A stretch of DNA of 7,554 nt from NCBI GenBank assembly GCA_900299065.1, contig OMIJ01000229.1, positions 1 to 7,554 of the forward strand, in the 5' to 3' direction. The notes beneath the pieces were generated by a model. That model had not been told where the DNA came from, did no database searches, and saw only the letters and a list, made by a program, of their open reading frames with translations. The position numbers and the translations under genes were made by a program. Shown here piece after piece: positions 1 through 6,500 of this stretch; within the stretch, counting starts at the first letter, position 1; each line of letters begins with the position of its first letter. Source of the stretch: Hyphomicrobiales bacterium (GTDB lineage: Bacteria > Pseudomonadota > Alphaproteobacteria > Rhizobiales > Beijerinckiaceae).

Positions 1-680
1 GCAATACGCAAGGCCTGGAAGGTGCGAGTTGCGGGGTGAATCTCATGCGGCTTGCTAGGCAGCAGGCGTGCAATCAGCTCGGCCAATTGCCTGGTGCTGG
101 TGAAGGGTGTTGTGGCGCGATCATGCACAATGGCTTTGGCAATGCGACGTGCGGCGCGCTCTTCGCCATAATGAAAGAAGATGTCGGCCAGTTCTTCCGC
201 ACTTGCACTGTTGACCAGATCAGCGGCGCTGCGTCCTGTTCCTTCCATGCGCATATCGAGCGGGCCATCCTGCTTGAATGAGAAGCCGCGTTCAGCTTCG
301 TCAATCTGCATGGAGGAGACGCCAATATCGAGTGTAATGCCATCAAAAGCGGGCTGGCCGGGCGCAGCGAGTTCTGCCTCAATCGCAATCTTTTGAAATT
401 GGCTAAAACGGCTGTGGCGCAGGATCAAACGATCACCGAAAGCCTGTTGCATTGGGCCAGACGCTTTAATCGCGCGAGGGTCGCGGTCAAGGGCTAGCAC
501 GCGCACATTGGCGCGCTCAAGCATGTTGCGTGTATAGCCGCCCGCACCAAAGGTACCATCAAGATAGAGACCGCCGGGTTGAAGATTAAGCGCGTCCATC
601 ACTTCTGACAGAAGCACGGGAATGTGGTGGGCTGGTCCGCCTGCGGCGAGATCTGTTGGCTCGCCGCCGCCCTGCATCAT
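1..680 (-). CDS. rsmH: 16S rRNA (cytosine-1402-N4)-methyltransferase RsmH (MraW), 3' part missing
   Basis: RsmH uses SAM to methylate N4 of C1402 in the decoding centre of 16S rRNA; it is cytoplasmic and is normally the second gene of the dcw cluster. About 226 codons are present and the C-terminal third runs off the left edge (family length is about 310-340 aa). Reading the minus strand gives HIPVLLSEV at residues 19-27, the SAM-binding loop DGTFGAGGYT at 41-50, ALDRDP at 63-68, DIGVSS at 118-123 and RGFSFKQDGPLDMRM at 131-145, all hallmarks of the family. The last readable residues, HPATRTFQALRI, are also typical, so this edge is genuine genome. The start is taken at 680, where ATGA overlaps the mraZ stop, with AAGGAG (688-693) seven bases upstream. 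A second ATG at 677 is possible. It is co-transcribed and translationally coupled with mraZ. Confidence 0.97.
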   Translation of the reverse strand, partial: MMQGGGEPTDLAAGGPAHHIPVLLSEVMDALNLQPGGLYLDGTFGAGGYTRNMLERANVRVLALDRDPRAIKASGPMQQAFGDRLILRHSRFSQFQKIAIEAELAAPGQPAFDGITLDIGVSSMQIDEAERGFSFKQDGPLDMRMEGTGRSAADLVNSASAEELADIFFHYGEERAARRIAKAIVHDRATTPFTSTRQLAELIARLLPSKPHEIHPATRTFQALRI

Positions 681-1165
681 TCCCGTGCTCCTTGTCGTTG
701 CGCTTGCACCGCGCTTGCAGATACAATGCTGAGCTGTTTTCGCATGTCGCGCATCTGGCTTTTGGCCTCTGCCAGATGTGCCTGAAACTTGCCCGGCTCC
801 CAGATCTGAAACTTGTAGCCCTGACCCACGAAGGTCACCTGATCGGTGATGCCTGCCTGAGCCTTGAGCAGATCCGTTAAAATCACGCGTCCTTCTGTAT
901 CGACTTTCAGGATCTCGCTGGTTCCCAGCAAAGCCGTTGAATAAAGATCCCGCTCTTCCGAATAGGCTGCAAACCTGTTCAGCAAACCGTCGATCTCTTG
1001 CAAGAGACCATGTCCGCCACAATCGAGCGCTTCCACACTCAAAGAGGGATGGACGTAAAGACCCTCGTATCCGTCGCGCGCCAACACCGCCCGAAATGAA
1101 CCGGGAATAGAAACCCGACCCTTGGCATCGAGCCGATTGGTGAAATGCGAAACGAAGCGATCCAC
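677..1165 (-). CDS. mraZ: Division/cell-wall cluster transcriptional regulator MraZ
   Basis: MraZ is a DNA-binding protein with two tandem SpoVT/AbrB-like swapped-hairpin domains. It binds short repeats upstream of its own gene and regulates the dcw cluster. The 162-aa protein carries both family signatures, DAKGR at residues 13-17 (followed by VSIP) and DTEGR at 89-93 (followed by VILT), one per domain; length is normal to slightly long for the family. The tail after about residue 145 is a polar, alanine- and glutamine-rich extension. The start codon is GTG (1165-1163). An in-frame TGA lies directly before it, so no longer form is possible. The ribosome site is weak (GGGTGG five bases upstream). 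Its stop overlaps the rsmH start (ATGA). The TGGG repeat ladder 155-200 bases upstream suggests autoregulation. Confidence 0.96.
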   Translation of the reverse strand: MDRFVSHFTNRLDAKGRVSIPGSFRAVLARDGYEGLYVHPSLSVEALDCGGHGLLQEIDGLLNRFAAYSEERDLYSTALLGTSEILKVDTEGRVILTDLLKAQAGITDQVTFVGQGYKFQIWEPGKFQAHLAEAKSQMRDMRKQLSIVSASAVQAQRQGARE

Positions 1166-1319
1166 TCAGGCCACCCGATTTCCCGCTCTCCGAACAAGGA
1201 AACGGGCCAACACACTCATGGGATACAAATCCCCCCGCCGACCCACGCCAATTCAGTCCCGCATTGCTCGCGACCGTAAGGCCGCTGCGCGCATCAGAAC
1301 CCTGAATCAATGATCCGTA

Positions 1320-1364
1320 AGGGATAGCTTGGGATAACATGGGATTATATGGGCGTCAATGGAA
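1320..1364. promoter_or_regulatory. Probable MraZ-binding repeat ladder (TGGG boxes, 10-base period)
   Basis: Five blocks begin at 1320, 1330, 1340, 1350 and 1360 on the plus strand, reading AGGGA, TGGGA, TGGGA, TGGGC and TGGAA. The middle three share TGGG, and the outer two are one-base variants. The period is exactly 10, placing the boxes on the same face of the helix. In Escherichia coli, MraZ is known to bind TGGGN repeats separated by five bases, which is the same spacing. Here TGGG reads on the strand opposite to mraZ. The assignment to MraZ is inferred from motif, spacing and position. Confidence 0.75.
1331..1359 (-). promoter_or_regulatory. Candidate mraZ-rsmH promoter inside the TGGG ladder
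   Basis: On the minus strand, TTGACG (1359-1354) is followed after 17 bases by TATCCC (1336-1331). The -35 matches the alphaproteobacterial TTGACG form well; the -10 is weak. An alternative -10, TATAAT (1349-1344), has only poor -35 partners. Either choice puts transcription start near 1324-1337, leaving a leader of about 160-170 bases before mraZ and placing the MraZ boxes over the polymerase site. Confidence 0.45.
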
Positions 1365-1429
1365 AGTTGAATCGAAACGGCACAGATTTGCCGCATCCTG
1401 CATCTGACCCTGTTAAGATTAACGAACCG

Positions 1430-1458
1430 TTGATAAATCGGCGCGGAATGAAGATTAT
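1430..1458 (+). promoter_or_regulatory. Candidate distal promoter for the methionine operon
   Basis: TTGATA (1430-1435) and GATTAT (1453-1458) are separated by exactly 17 bases, matching five of six and four of six consensus positions. If used, transcription would start near 1465 and give a leader of about 180 bases that contains the 1554-1603 hairpin. This is a sequence-match call only. Confidence 0.35.
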
Positions 1459-1553
1459 CTTGGAAAAATCGAGGCTTCCGCCCGCCTTGGCAATTGCTTG
1501 AAGGCTTTGCCCACGTCCGCTTTCTTTATTTTCAGCCTCTCTGCCTTGCCTCT

Positions 1554-1603
1554 GGTGGGACTTGTGGGGCAGGCCCCATTAAGGGCTTGCCAGGTCACTC
1601 ACC
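1554..1603 (+). other. Long imperfect hairpin upstream of the regulator gene
   Basis: Three stems nest in 50 bases. GGTGGG (1554-1559) pairs with CTCACC (1598-1603), ACTT (1560-1563) with AGGT (1592-1595), and GGCAGGCCC (1568-1576) with GGGCTTGCC (1583-1591), closing a CATTAA loop. That is 19 pairs with three G-U, a two-base bulge and a four-base bulge. No T-tract follows, so it is not an intrinsic terminator. A competing pairing, TGGGGC (1565-1570) with GCCCCA (1573-1578), is possible. It matters as RNA only if transcription begins upstream of it. I do not recognise it as a known riboswitch. Confidence 0.45.
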
Positions 1604-1613
1604 TACGTATAAA
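1586..1613 (+). promoter_or_regulatory. Candidate proximal promoter overlapping the operator
   Basis: CTTGCC (1586-1591) or TTGCCA (1587-1592) lies 15-16 bases before TATAAA (1608-1613). The -10 sits inside the left half of the 18-bp palindrome, so a bound repressor would block polymerase. The predicted leader would be only about 25 bases. The -35 is mediocre and the spacing slightly short. Confidence 0.4.
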
Positions 1614-1625
1614 CATATCTTTATA
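1608..1625. promoter_or_regulatory. 18-bp palindromic operator, probably for the ArsR/SahR-type regulator
   Basis: TATAAACATATCTTTATA is a near-perfect inverted repeat: 16 of 18 positions are symmetric, the exceptions being the C at 1614 and the C at 1619. It ends 19 bases before the regulator's ATG. ArsR-family dimers typically bind AT-rich palindromes of this kind over their own promoters. The form resembles my recollection of SahR-type sites in proteobacterial methionine regulons (ATAAAG-ATAT-like symmetric cores). The identity of the bound protein is inferred. Confidence 0.7.
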
Positions 1626-1626
1626 T

Positions 1627-1637
1627 CTTATGATAAG
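1627..1637. promoter_or_regulatory. Small second palindrome overlapping the ribosome site
   Basis: CTTATGATAAG is a perfect 5-1-5 inverted repeat whose right arm runs into the AAGG (1635-1638) ribosome-binding site of the regulator gene. The heptamer ATATCTT occurs at 1615-1621 in the operator and again at 1623-1629, leading into this palindrome. It could be a weak second operator half or chance in AT-rich DNA. Confidence 0.3.
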
Positions 1638-1644
1638 GTTTGAG

Positions 1645-2649
1645 ATGAATTCCTTTGCGCCATTAGAAACCATTCTGTCGGGTCTGGCGGCCTCGGGCGA
1701 GGTGACACGTCTGCGGCTTCTCATGCTTCTGGCGGAGGCTGAGCTGACGGTGAGCGAGCTCGTTTCCATTCTGGGCCAGTCACAGCCGCGCATTTCGCGC
1801 CATCTCAAATTGCTCGTTGAGGCGGGTTTGGTTGATCGCCACAGAGAAGGCGCCTGGGTGTTCTTTCGTCTGGCTGAGCGTGGCATTGCAGCGCGCATGG
1901 CGCGGCAGATTGTTGATCTGATCGATAAGCGCGATCCGGTGGCTGGCTCTGATCAGGCCAGATTGAGCGAAGTGCGGCAAGCGCGCGCTGAACAGGCGGC
2001 GCAATATTTTGCTTCGCAAGCACGCAATTGGGATCAATTGCGCTCTCTTCATGTGCCCGAGGACAAAGTGGAGCGCGCCGTGCGCGCGCTTGTGGGCGAT
2101 GGCCATTTACATGCTGTGCTGGATCTGGGCACGGGCACTGGGCGCATGCTCGAATTGGTAGCCCCATTTGCCGAGCGCGCAGTTGGTGTCGATCAAAGCC
2201 CGGCGATGTTGAATGTGGCGCGAACCAGATTGGAAGCAGCAGGTTTAAAACATGTGCAATTGCGACAAGGGGATCTTTACGCCCTGCCGGTTGAGTCGGA
2301 TGGATATGATCTGATCATCATTCATCAAGTCTTGCATTATCTCGATGATCCGGGTCGTGCTTTGCGTGAAGCTGCGCGGCGCCTCAGCCCTGGCGGGCGT
2401 CTGTTGGTGGTGGATTTCTCCCCCCATTTGCTCGAATTTTTGCGTGAGGAACACAAGCATCGCAGGCTTGGGTTCACGCATGAAGAAATCATTGAATTCA
2501 TGCGCGATGCAGGTCTTGATTTGATGACGCATCAGGAACTCGCTCCCAATGATGGCGCTGGTAAGACATTGACGGTGTCGATCTGGGTTGGGCGTGATCG
2601 GCGCGTGCGCATTGATGATCTCTCGCGCGTTTATGAGAGGCTGGCTTGA
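1645..2649 (+). CDS. ArsR-family HTH regulator fused to a SAM-dependent methyltransferase domain (SahR-like methionine regulator)
   Basis: This 334-aa protein has two parts. Residues 5-80 form an ArsR-type winged helix-turn-helix with recognition helix SQPRISRHLKLLVEAGLV (46-63) and wing HREGAWVFFRL. The helix carries no cysteine metal site, which argues against metal sensing. From about residue 145 there is a class I methyltransferase fold: DLGTGTG at 160-166, the acidic VD at 182-183, then IIIHQVLHYLDDP and SPGGRLLVVDF. ATG 1645 is chosen because AAGG lies six bases upstream; an in-frame ATG at 1630 lies within the palindrome and is less likely. It overlaps metF by one base. ArsR-type SahR regulators of methionine metabolism respond to S-adenosylhomocysteine. 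By context I infer that the C-terminal domain binds SAM or SAH and that the protein controls this operon. An active methyltransferase is an alternative. Confidence 0.88.
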   Translation: MNSFAPLETILSGLAASGEVTRLRLLMLLAEAELTVSELVSILGQSQPRISRHLKLLVEAGLVDRHREGAWVFFRLAERGIAARMARQIVDLIDKRDPVAGSDQARLSEVRQARAEQAAQYFASQARNWDQLRSLHVPEDKVERAVRALVGDGHLHAVLDLGTGTGRMLELVAPFAERAVGVDQSPAMLNVARTRLEAAGLKHVQLRQGDLYALPVESDGYDLIIIHQVLHYLDDPGRALREAARRLSPGGRLLVVDFSPHLLEFLREEHKHRRLGFTHEEIIEFMRDAGLDLMTHQELAPNDGAGKTLTVSIWVGRDRRVRIDDLSRVYERLA

Positions 2650-3563
2650 TGTCTGCTGAACCCCTTCGCCTCAGCCGATCCGGACATCAGCCTGTTCGCG
2701 TGTCTTTTGAATTCTTCCCCCCGAAGTCTCCAGAAATGGAAGCGAGTTTATGGGAGGCGATCAATCGGTTGGCTCCTTTGCGGCCCAATTTCGTTTCGGT
2801 GACTTATGGAGCAGGCGGCTCTACGCGCGAGCGCACACATAATACTGTGGCGAGGATCATCAAAGAAACCGACATTAAACCTGCGGCTCATTTGACCTGT
2901 GTTGCGGCTAGCCGCGAGGAAGTCGATGAGGTCGTTCGCCAATATTGGCAGGCAGGTGTGCGTCACATTGTGGCTTTGCGTGGCGATCCCAGTGGCGGAT
3001 TAGGGACACGTTTTGAGCCGCATCCAGGTGGCTATGCGTCCTCAACCCAATTGATCAAGGGCATTCGTGCTATTGCTGATTTTGAGATTTCCGTTTCAGC
3101 CTATCCTGAGAAACATCCTGAAAGCCTCTCGCTGGAGCAAGATCTTGATGCGTTAAAGGCCAAAGTTGATGCGGGCGCAACGCGCGCGATTACGCAATTC
3201 TTCTTCGAGAACGAACATTATCTGCGCTTTGTCGATCGCGCTCAGGCTAGCGGTATTCATATCCCGATTTTGCCCGGCATAGTGCCTGTGCTCAATTTTA
3301 ATCAAACCGCGAAATTTGCCAGCCAGGCTGGAGCCAGTGTACCGCAATGGCTGGCCGAGCGTTTTGCTGGCCTTGACCAAGATGTCAGCACAAGGCGATT
3401 GATTGCAGCTGCAGTTGCGGCGGAACAAGTTTTGGATCTGGTCGATCATGGTGTGGAGGATTTTCATTTCTACACAATGAATCGCGCCGATCTTGTTTAT
3501 GCGATTTGTCATTTGCTTGGTTTGCGTCCCAATTACCAAGGGGGCTCTCATGTCATCCAATAA
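2649..3563 (+). CDS. metF: 5,10-methylenetetrahydrofolate reductase MetF
   Basis: MetF is a cytoplasmic FAD enzyme that reduces 5,10-methylene-THF to 5-methyl-THF, the methyl donor for the next gene, MetH. The 304-aa length is normal for the bacterial single-domain form. Family motifs appear in order: SFEFFPPK (19-26, with the catalytic glutamate at 21), VTYGAGGS, AHLTC, ALRGDP (flavin-contacting aspartate at 113), SAYPEKHPES (from 150), ITQFFFENEHY (folate-contacting glutamine at 183) and LPGIVPV. The C-terminus ends FYTMNRADLVYAICHLLGLRP, as expected. ATG 2649 shares its A with the upstream TGA (TGATG), and GAGAGG (2635-2640) sits eight bases before it, so translation is coupled to the regulator gene. 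The last 14 bases overlap the start of metH. All key residues are present. Confidence 0.97.
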   Translation: MSAEPLRLSRSGHQPVRVSFEFFPPKSPEMEASLWEAINRLAPLRPNFVSVTYGAGGSTRERTHNTVARIIKETDIKPAAHLTCVAASREEVDEVVRQYWQAGVRHIVALRGDPSGGLGTRFEPHPGGYASSTQLIKGIRAIADFEISVSAYPEKHPESLSLEQDLDALKAKVDAGATRAITQFFFENEHYLRFVDRAQASGIHIPILPGIVPVLNFNQTAKFASQAGASVPQWLAERFAGLDQDVSTRRLIAAAVAAEQVLDLVDHGVEDFHFYTMNRADLVYAICHLLGLRPNYQGGSHVIQ

Positions 3564-6500
3564 GATTGCCAATGGTGCGGAGGTGCGCGCTACCCTTCAG
3601 AAACTAGCCCGCGAGCGTGTGCTTTTACTTGATGGCGCTATGGGCACGATGATTCAGGACCTCAAGCATAATGAGGAAATGTACCGTGGCACGCGCTTCA
3701 AGGATTGGCACAAGGATCAGCGTGGCAATAATGATGTGCTTGTCCTGAGTCAGCCAGATATTGTGCGCGAGATTCACCTGAAATATTTTCTCGCAGGGGC
3801 TGATATTTGCGAGACGAATACTTTTTCTTCGACATCCATCGCGCAAGCCGATTATGGCCTTGAGGCTCTTGCCAGAGAACTGAACCTTGAAGGCGCGCGG
3901 CTGGCTCGTCAAGCGGCTGATCTGGCGCAAAAGCAGGATGGGCGTCGCCGCTTTGTCGCAGGGGCTCTGGGGCCGACCAATCGCACGGCTTCGATCTCGC
4001 CTAATGTGAATGATCCGGGCTTTCGTGCGGTCACTTTTGATGATTTGCGGATCGCTTATACCGAGGCTTCGCGTGGATTGATCGAGGGCGGTGCCGATCT
4101 TTTATTGATCGAGACTATATTTGACACGCTCAATGCCAAAGCGGCCTATGCAGGCATTGCTGATAGTTTTGCTGCGCTTGGCGTTGAATTGCCGATCATG
4201 CTGTCAGGTACGATCACCGATCTGTCGGGACGTACTTTATCCGGCCAGACGCCTGCCGCATTCTGGAATTCGCTGCGTCATACCAATCCCATCAGTGTTG
4301 GCTTTAATTGCGCTTTGGGCGCCCGTGAAATGCGCGCTCATATTGCCGATCTTTCTCGCATAGCTGATACTTTGATTTGCGCTTATCCCAATGCGGGCTT
4401 GCCCAATGAATTTGGTCTCTATGATGAGAGCCCGGATTATATGGCAGCTCTGATGGGCGAATTTGCCGATGCGGGGCTCGTCAATATCATTGGTGGATGT
4501 TGTGGTACAACACCTGATCATATTTCCGCTCTGGCGGAGCGTGTACGCTCTGTGGGCCCGCGGAAAATTCCTAAAATTGAACCCATGCTGCGTTTGGCCG
4601 GACTTGAGCCTTTCACGCTGAGCAAAGATATTCGCTTTGTGAATGTGGGTGAGCGCACCAATGTCACGGGCTCGGCTCGGTTTCGCAAATTGATCACCAA
4701 TGGTGATTATACAGCGGCGCTAGATGTGGCGCGCGATCAGGTCATCAATGGGGCGCAGATCATCGACATAAACATGGATGAGGGTCTGCTCGATTCCGAA
4801 AAGGCGATGGTGTCTTTCGTCAATCTCATTGCGGCAGAACCGGATATTGCTCGTGTACCGATCATGGTCGATTCATCGAAATTTTATGTGATCGAGGCCG
4901 GGTTGAAATGTATTCAGGGCAAGTCTGTTGTCAATTCCATTTCGCTCAAAGAGGGCGAGGCCAAATTCATAGAGGAAGCGCGCATTGTCAGGCGCTATGG
5001 CGCGGCTGTTGTGGTCATGGCCTTTGATGAGCAGGGTCAGGCCGATACATTTGCCCGCAAAGTGGAGATTTGTTCACGCGCCTATGAAATTCTCACCAAG
5101 CAAATCGGCTTTCCGCCTGAGGATATTATTTTTGATCCCAATATCTTTGCGGTCGCGACAGGTATTGAAGAGCATAATAATTATGGCGTCGATTTCATCA
5201 AAGCAGCGCAAGAGATCCGCCGTTTGATGCCGCTTGCCCATATATCCGGCGGCGTTTCGAATTTGTCATTCTCATTTCGTGGTAATGAGCCTGTGCGCGA
5301 GGCCATGCATTCGGTGTTTCTCTATCATGCCATTCGTTCGGGCATGGATATGGGGATTGTCAATGCGGGTCAATTATCAGTCTATGAAAAGATTGATCCC
5401 AATTTGCGCGCAGCTTGCGAGGCCGTTGTCCTTAATCAGGCACCCGATGCAACCGAAAAACTGCTTGCTATTGCTGATCAGTTCAAAGGGCAGCTCGGTG
5501 AGGTTAAGGGCAAGGATCTTGCCTGGCGTGAGCAGGATGTCGCCAAACGTCTTGAATATGCGCTGGTTAATGGCGTTGCAGATTTTGTTGAAGCGGATGT
5601 TGAAGAGGCACGGTTGCAAAGTGCGCGTCCGCTCGATGTGATCGAGGGCCCGTTGATGGCGGGCATGAATGTGGTCGGTGATTTATTCGGTGCGGGCAAA
5701 ATGTTCCTGCCGCAAGTGGTCAAATCGGCGCGTGTCATGAAACAGGCTGTCGCCAAGCTCATGCCTTATATGGAAGAGGAAAAGGCGCGTCTGGGCGGGG
5801 CAGGGCGGAGCTCGGCGGGTAAAATCCTGATGGCGACTGTCAAGGGCGATGTGCATGACATTGGCAAAAACATTGTTGGTGTTGTGCTGGCCTGTAATAA
5901 TTATGAAGTGATTGATCTGGGCGTGATGGTGCCTGCCAAAAAAATCCTTGATGCGGCACGTGAGCATAATGTTGATGTGATTGGTCTGTCGGGTCTCATT
6001 ACGCCCTCACTAGATGAAATGAGCTTTGTGGCCTCTGAGCTGGAGCGGGAAGGCTTTACTCTGCCTTTGTTGATTGGCGGTGCGACAACAAGCCGTGTGC
6101 ATACTGCGGTGAAAATCCATCCTAATTATAACAAGGGCCAGGCGGTCTATGTCACTGATGCGAGCCGTGCTGTTTCTGTGGTCTCTTCGCTCTTGTCACC
6201 TGATGCACGCACTGGCTATGTCGAGCAGATTAGGGGAGAATATCAAAAAGTTGCCGAAGCGCATCAGCGTGCAGAATTGGACAAGCAAAGAGTGCCTTTG
6301 CAAAAAGCACGGGCCAATGGTCTCAATTTAGATTGGGCAAATTATCAGCCGCCAAAGCCCTTGTTCACCGGCACGCGTACCTTTGGCACTTATGATGTTG
6401 CTGAACTCATACCCTATATTGACTGGACACCTTTCTTCCAGACATGGGAATTGAAGGGGCGTTATCCTGCTATTCTTGACGATGCCAAACAGGGTGCAGC

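Larger units (their letters stand above)
1166..1644. other. Divergent intergenic region between mraZ and the methionine operon
   Basis: These 479 bases separate two divergently transcribed operons. I find no convincing protein in either direction: the open frames here lack family resemblance and a ribosome site. The region holds the TGGG ladder and mraZ promoter candidate (1320-1364), two candidate rightward promoters (1430-1458 and 1586-1613), a 50-base hairpin (1554-1603) and two palindromes (1608-1625, 1627-1637). I see nothing distinct at 1166-1319 other than the mraZ leader. No cobalamin or SAM riboswitch is recognisable by eye. Confidence 0.8.

Noticed and set aside
1..40. Adapter sequence at the left edge as well
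   Set aside because: The minus-strand reading is HPATRTFQALRIA, normal RsmH, so the left edge is genuine.
74..388. Minus-strand 104-codon open frame and overlapping plus-strand frames at the left end
   Set aside because: The other minus-strand frame through these bases reads as clear RsmH sequence from 680 to the edge.
1219..1224. Isolated TGGGAT resembling another MraZ box
   Set aside because: It stands alone about 100 bases from the ladder; one short match is expected by chance.
1122..1313. 63-codon plus-strand open frame over the mraZ start and leader
   Set aside because: Half of it is antisense to mraZ, and it has a basic, low-complexity composition with no ribosome site or known motif.
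1412..1434. TTAA-rich stretch (TTAAGATTAACG, then AACGAACCGTT) as a CtrA site or cell-cycle operator
   Set aside because: The two TTAA units are two bases apart rather than the seven of the CtrA consensus, and the short inverted repeat is only four bases per arm.
1466..1488. Minus-strand terminator-like pattern (AGGC...GCCT followed by T-run)
   Set aside because: The stem is only four pairs, and no minus-strand transcript is known to arrive from that side.
1498..1644. In-frame upstream extension of the regulator beginning at TTG 1498, with a signal-peptide-like hydrophobic start
   Set aside because: It crosses the hairpin, the operator and a candidate promoter, has no ribosome site, and would put a secretion signal on a DNA-binding protein. 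ATG 1645 has AAGG six bases upstream.
1371..1644. Known SAM, SAH, THF or cobalamin riboswitch ahead of the methionine operon
   Set aside because: I could not match conserved cores of these classes by eye; an Rfam covariance-model search would decide. The hairpin is reported as unassigned instead.
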